In this document: in pieces, positions 34,777 to 42,833 of the stretch | Numbering within the stretch: the first letter of the stretch is position 1 | Layout: each line of letters starts with the position of its first letter | Program-made: the position numbers and the translations under genes | Notes under the pieces: model-generated | The model's database searches: none | What the model was told of the DNA's origin: nothing | The model's input: the letters and a program-made list of their open reading frames with translations, nothing else | Assembly: GCA_963721305.1 (NCBI GenBank) | Contig: CAVRIR010000003.1 | Coordinates: 992,001 to 1,056,000 of the forward strand | Source of the DNA: DATAES01 sp963721305 | GTDB taxonomy: Bacteria > Actinomycetota > Acidimicrobiia > Acidimicrobiales > JACDCH01 | Length of the DNA: 64,000 bases | Reading direction: 5' to 3'

Positions 34777-35653
34777 CGGCGCCAGAAGTCGTGAGCGTCG
34801 CGCCCGGGTCGGAAACCTTGCGCTTCGACCATCTCCGCTGCGTCGGCGAAACCGCGCGCGACGACATCCGGCGCATGCGCATCGCTGCCGAACGACACCG
34901 CATCGCCCCCGACCTCGTACCACCACCGCACGATCTCGGGTCGAAGCGGGACAACGGTGTTGACCTCGAGCGCGCGCCCGGATCCTGCGAGCGCCCGCAG
35001 CACCGATCGGAATTCCTCTTCGAAGTCGAAGGGATCGAACGCGGGCTGACCAGCGGGCCACTGGCGGATCGGGTAATCGATGTGGGCGAGCACGGCGAAC
35101 GCGCCGCAGGCATGGATCATCCGCTCCGCCTCTTCGAGGTACGAACGCACGACCGCATGGGCGTCGAGACGTTGTGGCGTCTCGGGGCTGTAGACGAGGT
35201 CGATGACCCACGGGTCGCCATCCAGTGCCAGCGAGTGCAGCGATCCGAGCAGTCGATCGAACTGTCCGGACGAGAGCAGGTCTTCGGTCTGCGACTCGAA
35301 CCAGTGCGGCTCGCCCAGCTCGACACCCGACGAGAATCCTGCAGGTCCCGATACCGGCTCCGGCATCGGTCGATGCACGCGAGGTAACCGTCCACGTCGA
35401 ACGGCGGCGGATCGAACCTGCCGTCGCCGCCTAGCCGGTCTTCCTTCGCGGCGCGCTCGGCCGCTGCGGAAGGCATCACCCAGCGGGTGCGATCCACGTG
35501 CTCGGTGAAGGCGATCGAAGGAAGACCCAACTCGAGGGCGCGCTCACACGAGGCGTCCATGGACCCCGCCACTGCGTCCCACGACCATTCCGTGTGCACG
35601 TGGTTGTCAGGAGGCAGGCCCGCGCGCCTCTCCCCCGACTCGTCAACCTCCAT
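34764..35653 (-). CDS. PHP-domain phosphoesterase, histidinol-phosphatase-like (one frameshift)
   Basis: The metal-binding start DNHVHTEWSWDAVAGSMDAS, EHVDRTRW and helices are in one frame up to CRSRYRDL. The rest (SGVELGEPHWF, LLGSLHSLALDGDP, FAVLAHIDYPIRQW, LEVNTVVPLRP, VSFGSDAHAPDVVARGF) is in another, joined near 35330-35345. Here one base appears missing, unlike the other breaks in the window. The corrected protein is about 296 residues, normal for HisK-type PHP phosphatases. It could dephosphorylate histidinol phosphate or another small phosphomonoester. The ATG at 35653 overlaps the flavin reductase gene by 11 nt. Confidence 0.83.
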
Positions 35654-36206
35654 ACGACATGCGGGTGTCTTCCATGCGGAGCACCGGAGTGTCCTCCGCC
35701 TTCTGGAAGCCGGCGTTGACGACCTCGCCGATGAACAACGTGTGGCCGCCGCAGTCGACCTGCTGACGCACGGCGCACTCGACGTACGCGACCGCTTGGT
35801 CGAGCACCGGCGCGCCGGTGGCCGGCCCGTCGTGGAACGAGAAGTCGTTCAACGTCTTGGCCGCGTCGTCGACCTCGACCGGCTTGGTGAACTTGCGGAC
35901 GATCGCTCGATCCTCACGGTCGACGGTGTTGATCGTGTACACCTCGCTCGCGCTGATGAGCTGGTGCGTGAGCGCGGTCTTCTCGACCGAGATGCCCATC
36001 AACTTCGGCTCGAAGCTCACCTGCGTGCACCAGTTCAACGTCATGCCGTTGCGACGGTCGCCATCGCGAGAGCCGATGATGTAGAGGCCGGACGGGAACG
36101 TCCAGAGCAGTCGGCGCCGCAGCTTGTCGTACTCGTCCCGCTGCTCGTCGCTCTCCGTCCCCTCGGGGAACGGCCCGATCGGTCCTGTACCTCCAGGTGC
36201 GGCCAT
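35643..36206 (-). CDS. Flavin reductase-like FMN-binding protein
   Basis: A 187-residue split-barrel flavoprotein: LLWTFPSGLYIIGSRDGDRRNGMTLNWCTQVSFEPKLMGISVEKTALTHQLI, with the flavin-phosphate and isoalloxazine contacts in the early strands, then GGHTLFIGEVV. It reduces FMN/FAD with NAD(P)H for a monooxygenase, or binds F420-type flavins in some relatives. No partner oxygenase is adjacent. The ATG at 36206 gives a short Gly-rich N-terminus, usual for the family. Confidence 0.87.
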   Translation of the reverse strand: MAAPGGTGPIGPFPEGTESDEQRDEYDKLRRRLLWTFPSGLYIIGSRDGDRRNGMTLNWCTQVSFEPKLMGISVEKTALTHQLISASEVYTINTVDREDRAIVRKFTKPVEVDDAAKTLNDFSFHDGPATGAPVLDQAVAYVECAVRQQVDCGGHTLFIGEVVNAGFQKAEDTPVLRMEDTRMSYGG

Positions 36207-36506
36207 TGTCGGAGGCTACGACCCATCCACATCCACATCCTCGGCTCGGCTGGCCGGCGAGGCGGACACCATCGTTTTTCAGCAACGTGCCAACCGCCGA
36301 GTTTGCCGAGCGTTTACCCGACCCGCGCGACCTATGTGCTCCCTGCGGTGTTGGATGGCATCGGTAAGCCCCCACGAGCCCGCTCACCCCCCACATGGCC
36401 CTCGTGGGGGCTTACCGCGAAGGTGCTCGAAGCGTCGAGCGAAGCAGGTGAACCCCCCTGCTGTCGGCGGCACAGAGCAGCACATCTTGCGCCGGTTCGA
36501 CACCGT
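36207..36506. other. 300-nt intergenic stretch with a 17-bp perfect inverted repeat
   Basis: No gene seen. The feature of note is an inverted repeat, CGGTAAGCCCCCACGAG at 36362-36378 and its exact complement at 36401-36417, with a 22-nt C-rich loop. No T-run follows on either strand, so it is not a classical intrinsic terminator. A stable RNA stem, a protein-binding site or a remnant of a mobile element are options. Confidence 0.6.
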
Positions 36507-36635
36507 CTACTTGGCGTCCCATCCCTTGTGGGACTGCTTCTTGGCCTCTTCTTTCTCGTGCTTCGCGACGCGCTTCTCCTTGAGGCTTCGCCCCGGCTTC
36601 TTACCCTGGCTCTTTGGCTTCGACTTCTCGCCCAT
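36507..36635 (-). CDS. Very small lysine-rich protein
   Basis: A 42-residue highly basic protein. It opens MGEKSKPKSQGKKPGRSLKE and is about one third Lys/Arg with only two aromatic-region residues at the end (GWDAK). ATG at 36635, TAG at 36507. Small basic 'KSKPKSQ' proteins of this kind occur next to housekeeping genes in many actinobacteria, and may bind nucleic acid or ribosomes; that is inference from composition. It is isolated from neighbours by about 300 nt and 110 nt. Confidence 0.6.
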   Translation of the reverse strand: MGEKSKPKSQGKKPGRSLKEKRVAKHEKEEAKKQSHKGWDAK

Positions 36636-36746
36636 GTCGACAGCCTACGAGCGCGGTCGTCAGCCGATCAGCACATGCTCCGCGCGAACGCCTCGAAATC
36701 CTCGGCTGCGCCTTTCAAGATCGGCGGTGCCGGGTAGAACACGCGC

Positions 36747-36869
36747 ATGCGCGACGACCGAGATAGAGACGTGCGCCACCCGACCGACGACGAAGAACTA
36801 CGGGCCGAGTACGACGAGCTACTCGCCGAGATGTTGCGACGACAGCGAGCAGCTGCGCCCTGGAACTGA
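36747..36869 (+). CDS. Very small charged protein (possible gene)
   Basis: A 40-residue frame, ATG 36747 to TGA 36869, starting MRDDRDRDVRHPTDDEELRA and continuing as a predicted amphipathic helix (EYDELLAEMLRRQRAAAP). The regular charge pattern looks protein-like, but there is no clear ribosome site and the length allows chance. Unrecognised. Confidence 0.4.
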   Translation: MRDDRDRDVRHPTDDEELRAEYDELLAEMLRRQRAAAPWN

Positions 36870-36894
36870 GGGACGGCGTCGTCGGCCCGTCAAC

Positions 36895-37182
36895 TCACTG
36901 CCCTTCGGAGAGAGGCTCAGGGCCGCCGGCGGTGATCTTTCCGTACCGCTGTTCATACAAGTCGACGTTCTGCGCGATCGCTCGAGCGATCTGGAAGATC
37001 ACCGAGGGTGGAACCCGAACCCGCGCGACGATCAGCCGGTCGGGACCATCGGGTGCGGGCTGGACCGTGAAGTCCAACGTGAACCCGTGCTCGTTGTGCC
37101 AGATGAGCGCCGAGTCACTGAACACACCCCCGATGGTCTCGGGCTGGATCTGGATGTTGACCTGTTGTCCGGCGTCGCTCAT
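36895..37182 (-). CDS. DUF3467 protein
   Basis: A 95-residue protein matching the DUF3467 pattern: VNIQIQPETIGGVFSDSALIWHNEHGFTLDFTVQPAP, then VPPSVIFQIARAIAQNVDLYEQRYGKI. Members are small soluble proteins of unknown function, found mostly in Bacteroidota, Planctomycetota and some actinobacteria. The single ATG at 37182 fits. A strong hairpin at 37219-37256 separates it from the SRPBCC gene upstream. Confidence 0.8.
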   Translation of the reverse strand: MSDAGQQVNIQIQPETIGGVFSDSALIWHNEHGFTLDFTVQPAPDGPDRLIVARVRVPPSVIFQIARAIAQNVDLYEQRYGKITAGGPEPLSEGQ

Positions 37183-37218
37183 CAGCTGGAACGTACATGC
37201 CCCTTCTTCGATGATGCG

Positions 37219-37256
37219 GAGGCGGCACTCCGTCCAAGGGTATGGAGTGCCGCCTC
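37219..37256 (-). terminator. Strong hairpin downstream of the ArsR-SRPBCC operon
   Basis: Perfect 13-bp stem GAGGCGGCACTCC / GGAGTGCCGCCTC with a 12-nt loop, lying 39 nt after the SRPBCC stop and 37 nt before the DUF3467 start. The minus-strand transcript lacks a U-run, so this would be a U-less actinobacterial-type terminator. The plus-strand side is followed by GTTTTCGTTT. Confidence 0.55.
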
Positions 37257-37294
37257 TGGCGTTTTCGTTTGACCCGTGACTTCGGGTGTCGAGC

Positions 37295-37798
37295 TCAGCC
37301 CTTCGAAGGCACTTCCGCGAGGAGCGCGTCCATCTGCGAAAGGACCATGCGCATGCCCTCTTCGATCCCCATGGCGAGCACCTGCTCCATGCCCGCCTGC
37401 GAGTCGAAGTGGGTACGGACCTTCATCACTGCGCCCCCGCCATCTCGCTCGTCGATGGTGATGACCATGGCCGTCATCGCGTTCCCGTCGTTCGGGCGAC
37501 CGTTGTCGTCGACGTCGGCGTCCCGCAGCTCGAGGTGGCGGGGCGGATCGGCGTCGATGACCTCCCACGCGCTGTCGTGGCGCTCGCCCTCGGTCCCGGT
37601 CATGAAGAAGGTGACCCGCCCGCCGGTCCGTAGGTCGTGGTCGACCACGGTCGCCGGGTAGCCCGGGGGGCCCCACCACCGCTCGAACTGCCGGGGGTCG
37701 GCCCAAAGCTGCCACGCCCGTTCGACAGTGGCATCGAGGTCCGCCGTGACCGTCATGGTCAGAGCCTCCGGATCCTTTTCGACGCTGGTCACGCTCAT
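37295..37798 (-). CDS. SRPBCC/AHSA1-type protein
   Basis: A 167-residue START-like fold: LDATVERAWQLWADPRQFERWWGPPGYPATVVDHDLRTGGRVTFFM is the activator-of-Hsp90 homologue 1 signature. Further strands and a C-terminal helix follow (GIEEGMRMVLSQMDALL). Such proteins bind hydrophobic ligands and in bacteria are almost always paired with an ArsR regulator, as here. The ATG at 37798 shares bases with the ArsR stop. The ligand is unknown. Confidence 0.88.
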   Translation of the reverse strand: MSVTSVEKDPEALTMTVTADLDATVERAWQLWADPRQFERWWGPPGYPATVVDHDLRTGGRVTFFMTGTEGERHDSAWEVIDADPPRHLELRDADVDDNGRPNDGNAMTAMVITIDERDGGGAVMKVRTHFDSQAGMEQVLAMGIEEGMRMVLSQMDALLAEVPSKG

Positions 37799-38151
37799 CA
37801 ATTGCCTCCAGTGGTTCGCTTGTCGGCTTCGAGAAGGTCGTCGATCCGGTCCACCCGCGCTCGCCACAGCTCCTCGATGCCGTCCAGGAGCATTCGGGCA
37901 CGATGGACGGTGTCGACGTCGGTGCGCACGAGCTGCTCGCGCCCCCGCCGCTCCTTGGTGACGAGCCCGGCCCCCTCGAGCACGGCGACGTGCTTCTGCA
38001 CGGCGGCGAAGCTCATCGGGTAGCGCTTCGCCAACGCCGAGACGCTGAACCCGCCCCCGATGGCCAGGGCGACGATGTCGCGTCGCGTGCCGTCGGCAAG
38101 AGCGTGAAAGATGCGGTCGACATCGGGGTTGGGCGCATGATCTACAACCAT
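37798..38151 (-). CDS. ArsR-family transcriptional regulator
   Basis: A 117-residue winged helix protein: VDRIFHALADGTRRDIVALAIGG, the recognition region ALAKRYPMSFAAVQKHVAVLEGAGLVTKERRGREQLV, and a C-terminal helix. It has no metal-binding cysteine motif, so it belongs to the SRPBCC-linked, non-metal ArsR group. The ATG at 38151 lies inside the palindrome CTACAACCA-TC-TGGTTGTAG, which is its likely autoregulatory operator. Upstream in-frame sequence to 38457 is not part of the domain. Confidence 0.88.
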   Translation of the reverse strand: MVVDHAPNPDVDRIFHALADGTRRDIVALAIGGGFSVSALAKRYPMSFAAVQKHVAVLEGAGLVTKERRGREQLVRTDVDTVHRARMLLDGIEELWRARVDRIDDLLEADKRTTGGN

Positions 38152-38161
38152 CTGGTTGTAG
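38142..38161. promoter_or_regulatory. ArsR operator palindrome overlapping the arsR-like start codon
   Basis: Perfect inverted repeat CTACAACCA / TGGTTGTAG with a 2-nt spacer. The ATG of the regulator (38149-38151, minus strand) is inside it. That places it at the 5' end of the transcript, implying a leaderless or nearly leaderless mRNA and direct occlusion of initiation by the regulator. Confidence 0.75.
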
Positions 38162-38495
38162 GTTCGCGCTGATGAGGGACGAGCGCAAGACCTGGGTGGG
38201 ACGAACGGGATCGACCAGCGCTCACCTTCGTCCAGCACCCTCAGCCGGAGGTCCAGGCGGGGGTTGGGACCGGACTGGGCCTCCGGATACGAGGGAGCTG
38301 GCGACGCCGCCACCCCGGACCGGCACGAGGCATTGGCCAGCGAGGGGGGACGGTTTCTACCCCTGGTTGCGCCAGGAGCTCGCTCGGAGTGGCCCAGCCC
38401 AGTCCGACGCGAAGCGAAGTTTGGCCCAGCTGCGTCCAAAAGTGTCGTCGCCCCCACTGTGAGTGCGATGCGGCGTCGTTGTTACCCTGCGTGGC
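38162..38495. other. 334-nt intergenic stretch, nothing recognised
   Basis: Lies between the ArsR-like gene and the P-loop sulfotransferase-like gene (divergent). It is GC-rich with an open plus-strand frame at 38172-38462 whose composition (many Pro, Arg, Gly) does not look coding. I see no tRNA, clear promoter or repeat copy. Confidence 0.4.
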
Positions 38496-39275
38496 GTGGC
38501 GGAGCCGAAGATCGTCATCACCGGCGTCGGCCGCTCCGGTACGACGTTGCTCGTCCAGCTGCTCACGGAGCTGGGCCTCGACACCGGTGTCGGGACCGAC
38601 AAGGTCGTGCCGTACATGCCGACCGTTCGTGCCGGCTTGGAATGTCCGGTCGACGCCCCCGACGCGCCGACTGTGGTGAAGGACCTGACGCTCGGTTTCC
38701 GGATGCGCGAGCTGCTCGAGCGGGGCGACGTCGAGATCGCACACGTGATCATCCCGACTCGCCGCCTCGACGTCGCGCTGGCCAGTCGCATCCGCGCCGC
38801 GAACTACGGACGACAGCCGTTCCGACGCGGTGCGCTGACCGGCACGTTGCTCGCAACCGAGCAGCAGGAAGTCCTCGAGCGCATGCGCAACGAGATCATC
38901 AGCGCGCTCGACGACTTCGGCATCGCGTACACAGTCCTCGAGTTCCCGCGCTATGCGTCGGACGCGGCGTACACGCATGGACAGTTGTCGCCGGTGCTCG
39001 GCGACGCCACTGTCGACGACGTGCGCGCTGCACTCGAGCGATGTGTACGCCCCGAACACATCCACGAGCAACCGCTGTCGCGCCAAGAGCGGACCCGCAC
39101 ACGTGCGATCACGGTGTGGATGCGGTTCTACCGCTTCCCGCTCGCGCGCTACCGCAACTGGCGCGATCCCGAGGGCTCACAGGCGCGACTGAAGGCGGGA
39201 TACAGGGCAGCGCTCGAACGTGAAGCCGCGGCCGCTCAGGCGGAGTCAACGACCTCCGAGCGCCCGCCGAAGTAG
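38496..39275 (+). CDS. P-loop sulfotransferase-like protein
   Basis: A 259-residue protein that starts with a strand and P-loop, KIVITGVGRSGTTLLVQLLTELGL, the sulfotransferase 5'-PSB-type loop (GRSGTTLL). HVIIPTRRLDVALASR and FRRGALTGTLL follow. The second half is less conserved and ends in a charged tail. It may be a PAPS-dependent sulfotransferase or a P-loop kinase-like relative; the 3'-phosphate-binding Arg/Ser pair is not certain. I took GTG 38496; GTG 38463 would add 11 residues. Confidence 0.7.
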   Translation: MAEPKIVITGVGRSGTTLLVQLLTELGLDTGVGTDKVVPYMPTVRAGLECPVDAPDAPTVVKDLTLGFRMRELLERGDVEIAHVIIPTRRLDVALASRIRAANYGRQPFRRGALTGTLLATEQQEVLERMRNEIISALDDFGIAYTVLEFPRYASDAAYTHGQLSPVLGDATVDDVRAALERCVRPEHIHEQPLSRQERTRTRAITVWMRFYRFPLARYRNWRDPEGSQARLKAGYRAALEREAAAAQAESTTSERPPK

Positions 39276-39350
39276 CGCGCTCATCGCAAGCTCGAAGTGT
39301 CGACGCGCGTCGAGCTCGCGCGCGCCGTGCTCAGCGCGAGCGCGTGATCG

Positions 39351-39557
39351 TCACGACGTGATCGTTCGCCGGCGGTCGACGGCGAAGATGTACACGAGCG
39401 CGACGACCCAGCCGAAGCCGAGCAAGAGGGTCGCGACGAGGATGCCGATGCCCCAGGCGGTGTCGCGCGTCTTGAAGGCTCGGTACATGCCATAGATGCT
39501 GAGCGCGACCGTGGCGAGAAAGAGGAGCCATAGCAGGATGTACAGCGCCACGTCCAT
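39351..39557 (-). CDS. Small membrane protein with two transmembrane helices
   Basis: A 68-residue protein, ATG 39557. Helix 1 is about residues 3-24 (ALYILLWLLFLATVALSIYGMY); a short charged loop follows (RAFKTRDTAWG); helix 2 is about 37-60 (GILVATLLLGFGWVVALVYIF); then a basic cytoplasmic end (DRRRTITS). It resembles small PLDc_N/phospholipase D-nuclease N-terminal-type hairpins, but no firm family is assigned. It diverges from the gene at 39667. Confidence 0.65.
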   Translation of the reverse strand: MDVALYILLWLLFLATVALSIYGMYRAFKTRDTAWGIGILVATLLLGFGWVVALVYIFAVDRRRTITS

Positions 39558-39666
39558 GGTCCGAGAGTAGCTAGCGCCGTGCGGCAGGACTGCATCGCAG
39601 GGCTAGGGAGCCCTGGTGAGGGGTACCACCAAGGGCAGCGAGCGGTACACCCCGGAGGAAACTCGT

Positions 39667-40128
39667 ATGTGGATCATCGGACTTCTACTGCTGGCTGCCG
39701 CAGTCGTGGTCGGCGTCGACATCGCGACGAGGAACGACACGTCAGTCGACCTCGAGGCGTTCAGCCACGTGTGGACCTCGAGTCCCGCGGCCGTGTTCCT
39801 GGTCGGCGTGGTGACCGCACTCGTCGGAGCTTTCGGCATGTGGCTGATGCTGTTCGGCCTGCGCCGTGCTCGAGTTCATCGTCGTGAGCGTCGTGCCGAG
39901 CTGGCCGAGCGTGATCGCCTCGCCGACGAACGGCGCCGCGAGGTCGCGGCAATGGCGACCGCGAACCACGGCGATCGCGGACGCGTCGCCACCGGCGACT
40001 CCGCGGAGCGCGATCACCAGGACCGCGACATGAGCGACAGTGAAATGAGCGACCGGGATGTCGATCTGCGTGACCGTCAGGCCATCGATGACGACGAGGA
40101 CGCCCGCCTGCATAGCAGCGAACGCTGA
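39667..40128 (+). CDS. Two-helix membrane protein, LapA-like, with charged C-terminal tail
   Basis: A 153-residue protein. Helices are at about 2-18 (WIIGLLLLAAAVVVGVD) and 37-60 (AAVFLVGVVTALVGAFGMWLMLFGL), joined by a short extracytoplasmic segment with the TRNDTSVDLEAFSHVW motif of LapA/DUF1049-type proteins. A long Arg/Glu/Asp-rich cytoplasmic tail follows (RRARVHRRERRAELAERDRLADERRREV...). The ATG at 39667 is preceded by a GGAGGAAA site, so it beats the upstream GTG. Possibly a lipid-related or envelope scaffold protein. Confidence 0.65.
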   Translation: MWIIGLLLLAAAVVVGVDIATRNDTSVDLEAFSHVWTSSPAAVFLVGVVTALVGAFGMWLMLFGLRRARVHRRERRAELAERDRLADERRREVAAMATANHGDRGRVATGDSAERDHQDRDMSDSEMSDRDVDLRDRQAIDDDEDARLHSSER

Positions 40129-40197
40129 CATCGGTTCCCCGTTGATTTCCCCGCCGGCGTACACGATGAGGTGTGCGCCGGCGGGGCAAAATCGCGT

Positions 40198-41589
40198 ATG
40201 GGGTACGGTTCGGCGGTGGAGCGGCGCGGGCTTCTGACCGTCGACGAACTACGCGCTGACGTCGAGCGCGGCGCCATCGACACGGTCCTCATCGCGTGCA
40301 CCGACATGCAGGGGCGTTTGCAGGGCAAGCGCTTGCACGCGCGCTACTTCCTGGACGAGGTCCTCGCGCACGGCACCGAAGCGTGCAACTACCTGCTCGC
40401 GGTCGACGTGGACATGACACCGGTCGAGGGCTACGACCTGGCGTCGTGGGAGCGCGGGTACGGCGACTTCGCGCTCGAGCCTGACCTCAGCACCCTGCGC
40501 CGCATCCCTTGGCACGACGGCACCGCGCTCGTGCTCGCGGACGTCGGATGGGACGACGGCCGGCCGGTACGTCCGTCGCCGCGCCAAGTTCTGCGCCGCC
40601 AGCTCGAACGGCTCGCCGAGCGCGGGTGGACAGCCATGGTCGGCACAGAGCTCGAGTTCGTCGTGTTCGCGGAGACCTACGAGGACGCGTGGGCCGACGG
40701 CTATCGCAGCCTTCGTCCCGCCAACCAGTACAACGCGGACTACTCGCTTCTCGCGACGGCGCGCATCGAACCGCTGCTCCGCCGCATCCGCAACTCGATG
40801 GACGGCGCCGCCATGATCGTGGAGTCTGCGAAGGGTGAGTGCAACCTCGGCCAGCACGAGATCACGTTCCGTTACGACGAAGCGCTCGTGACCTGTGACA
40901 ACCACGTTCTGTACAAGACCGGGGCCAAGGAGATCGCCGCGCAGGAGGGCATGGCGATCACCTTCATGGCCAAGGTCAACGAGCTCGAGGGCAGCTCGTG
41001 CCACATCCACCTGAGCCTGCGCGACGAGACGGGATCGCCGGTGATGGCGGGCGACGGCGACGACAATCGCGGCAGCGGTATGTCGAAGGTGATGACGCAC
41101 TTCCTCGCGGGCCAGCTCGCGGCGACGCGCGAGCTGTGCCTGTTGCTCGCGCCGAACGTCAACTCGTACAAGCGGTACCAGCCGAACACGTTCGCACCCA
41201 CCGCCATGCGCTGGGGCCCTGACAACCGCACCTGCGCGCTGCGGGTCGTCGGGCACGGCCCGTCGCTGCGCATGGAGCACCGCGTGCCCGGCGCCGACGT
41301 CAACCCGTATCTCGCGGTCGCCGCACTGATTGCCGCGGGACTGCACGGTGTCGACGAAGCGCTGCGACTCGAGCCGCCGTGCACGTCGAATGCGTACGCG
41401 GAGGAGGGTGCACGAGTTCCGACGACGCTTCGCCGCGCGCTCGACCTGTGGCAGTGCAGCTCGATCGCCAGAGACGCGTTCGGTGAGGATGTCGTCGACC
41501 ACTACGCGACGATGGCCGAGGTCGAGCTGGCCGCGTTCGATGCCGCGGTCACCGACTGGGAGCGCTACCGGGGATTCGAGCGCCTGTGA
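40198..41589 (+). CDS. Glutamine synthetase-family enzyme (gamma-glutamyl-amine ligase, GlnA3/PuuA-like)
   Basis: A 463-residue type I glutamine synthetase-like protein. The N-terminal beta-grasp domain is followed by GTELEFVVF (Glu metal ligands), ESAKGECNLGQHEITFRYDEAL, NELEGSSCHIHLSLRD (catalytic His), the NSYKRYQPNTFAPTAMRWGPDNRT loop and GPSLRMEHRVPGADVNPYLAVAALIAAGLHG. In actinobacteria this branch often glutamylates polyamines or ethanolamine for catabolism rather than making glutamine. The coupled SDR gene supports a catabolic role. The ATG at 40198 was used; GTG 40213 is an alternative. Confidence 0.88.
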   Translation: MGYGSAVERRGLLTVDELRADVERGAIDTVLIACTDMQGRLQGKRLHARYFLDEVLAHGTEACNYLLAVDVDMTPVEGYDLASWERGYGDFALEPDLSTLRRIPWHDGTALVLADVGWDDGRPVRPSPRQVLRRQLERLAERGWTAMVGTELEFVVFAETYEDAWADGYRSLRPANQYNADYSLLATARIEPLLRRIRNSMDGAAMIVESAKGECNLGQHEITFRYDEALVTCDNHVLYKTGAKEIAAQEGMAITFMAKVNELEGSSCHIHLSLRDETGSPVMAGDGDDNRGSGMSKVMTHFLAGQLAATRELCLLLAPNVNSYKRYQPNTFAPTAMRWGPDNRTCALRVVGHGPSLRMEHRVPGADVNPYLAVAALIAAGLHGVDEALRLEPPCTSNAYAEEGARVPTTLRRALDLWQCSSIARDAFGEDVVDHYATMAEVELAAFDAAVTDWERYRGFERL

Positions 41590-42353
41590 GCGAGCGGCTC
41601 GACGGCAAGGTCGCGGTCGTCACCGGTGCCGGCAGCGGCATCGGTCTCGCCACCATCCGGCGGTTCGCCGCTGACGGCGCACAGGTCGTGTGCGCGGACA
41701 TCGACGAGAACTCCGGTCGCGCCGCGGCTGAAGAAGTCGGCGGACTGTTCGTCCGCGTCGACGTCACGTCCGAGGACTCGGTCGAGGCGATGTTCGCCGC
41801 CGCCGTCGGCGAGTTCGGTGGCCTCGACGTGTCGTTTCACAATGCCGGCATCTCTCCCACCGACGACGACTCGATCCTCGACACACCCATCGACGTGTGG
41901 CGACGGGTGCAGGAGGTCAACCTCACCTCGGTCTACTTGTGCTGCCGGCACGCGATCCCGCGTATGCAAGCGCGCGGCGGTGGGTCGATCATCAACACGG
42001 CATCGTTCGTCGCGGTCATGGGTGCGGCGACGTCGCAGGTGTCGTACACCGCGTCGAAAGGAGGAGTCCTCTCGATGTCGCGCGAGCTCGGCGTTCAGTT
42101 CGCCCGAGAGAACATCCGCATCAACGCGTTGTGTCCCGGACCGGTCAACACGCCAATGTTGCAAGAGCTGTTCGCCAAGGATCCCGAGCGGGCGGCGCGC
42201 CGGCTCGTTCACATCCCCATGGGACGGTTCGCCGAGGCATCCGAGATCGCCGCCGCGGCCGCGTTTCTCGCGAGCGATGACGCGTCGTTCGTCACCGCGT
42301 CGACCTTCCTCGTGGACGGCGGCATCTCCGGCGCCTACGTCACGCCGCTCTGA
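41586..42353 (+). CDS. Short-chain dehydrogenase/reductase (SDR)
   Basis: A 255-residue classical SDR: VAVVTGAGSGIGLATIRRFA (nucleotide loop), HNAGIS, the catalytic Ser in NTASFVA region, YTASKGG (Tyr, Lys), and NALCPGPVNTPM. The preference for NAD(P) is unclear; the acidic D after the second strand (CADIDEN) suggests NAD. GTG start overlaps the GlnA-like stop (GTGA), so it is translationally coupled, and probably oxidises an intermediate of the same pathway. The last 19 nt overlap the convergent DUF3151 gene. Confidence 0.92.
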   Translation: MSERLDGKVAVVTGAGSGIGLATIRRFAADGAQVVCADIDENSGRAAAEEVGGLFVRVDVTSEDSVEAMFAAAVGEFGGLDVSFHNAGISPTDDDSILDTPIDVWRRVQEVNLTSVYLCCRHAIPRMQARGGGSIINTASFVAVMGAATSQVSYTASKGGVLSMSRELGVQFARENIRINALCPGPVNTPMLQELFAKDPERAARRLVHIPMGRFAEASEIAAAAAFLASDDASFVTASTFLVDGGISGAYVTPL

Positions 42354-42823
42354 CGTCGTCTTGTGGTACCTGCTCGGTCAGTCGAGATCCGAGGCGGCCA
42401 GCCAGGGTCGAGTTGTTGCAGGAACAGCAGGCAACGTTCGGCTTCGTCACGTTCGCCGATCGCCGCGGCCATGCGATGGAGGCCGTCGAGCGAGCGCAGG
42501 AAGCCTCGGTTCTCGGGATGCATCCAACGCACGTACCCCGAGCCGCGCCAGCCGTTCTGGCGGAGGCGGTCGAGGCCGCGGTGGTAACCGACCCGGAAAG
42601 CGGCGTACCCCTCGACGTCGTCACGCGCATATTGGCCGAGGCGCGCCCAGCCGTCGAGGAACCGTGGCCAGCGGGCGACGACAGCCGAAACGGCATCACG
42701 GCGATCGGACGGATCCCGCGACAGCGCGTCCGCGAGCGCGGTGAGCGCGGCGGGCTCTTCCGAGTCGAGCACGGTCTCCGGCGGTCCGCTTCCCGAGAAC
42801 CCGACCGGTCGCGGTTCTGACAT
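42335..42823 (-). CDS. DUF3151 protein
   Basis: A 162-residue actinobacteria-specific protein. The match is by pattern: ETVLDSEEPAALTALADALSRDP, LGQYARDDVEGYAAFRVGYHRGLDRLRQNGWRGSGYVRWMHPENRGFLRSLDGLHRMAAAIGE. The region is helical and TPR-like. Function unknown. ATG 42823 gives a Pro/Gly-rich lead of about 15 residues. It converges on the SDR gene with a 19-nt overlap. Confidence 0.85.
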   Translation of the reverse strand: MSEPRPVGFSGSGPPETVLDSEEPAALTALADALSRDPSDRRDAVSAVVARWPRFLDGWARLGQYARDDVEGYAAFRVGYHRGLDRLRQNGWRGSGYVRWMHPENRGFLRSLDGLHRMAAAIGERDEAERCLLFLQQLDPGWPPRISTDRAGTTRRRQSGVT

Positions 42824-42833
42824 CGACGACAAC

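Noticed and set aside
36480..36515. Possible tRNA 3' half (GGTTCGA-like string)
   Set aside because: The T-arm does not pair properly, and no acceptor or anticodon stem can be built around it.
38172..38462. 96-codon open frame between the ArsR-like and sulfotransferase-like genes
   Set aside because: Composition is dominated by Pro, Gly, Arg and Thr, with no recognisable motif or ribosome site. It is treated as non-coding.
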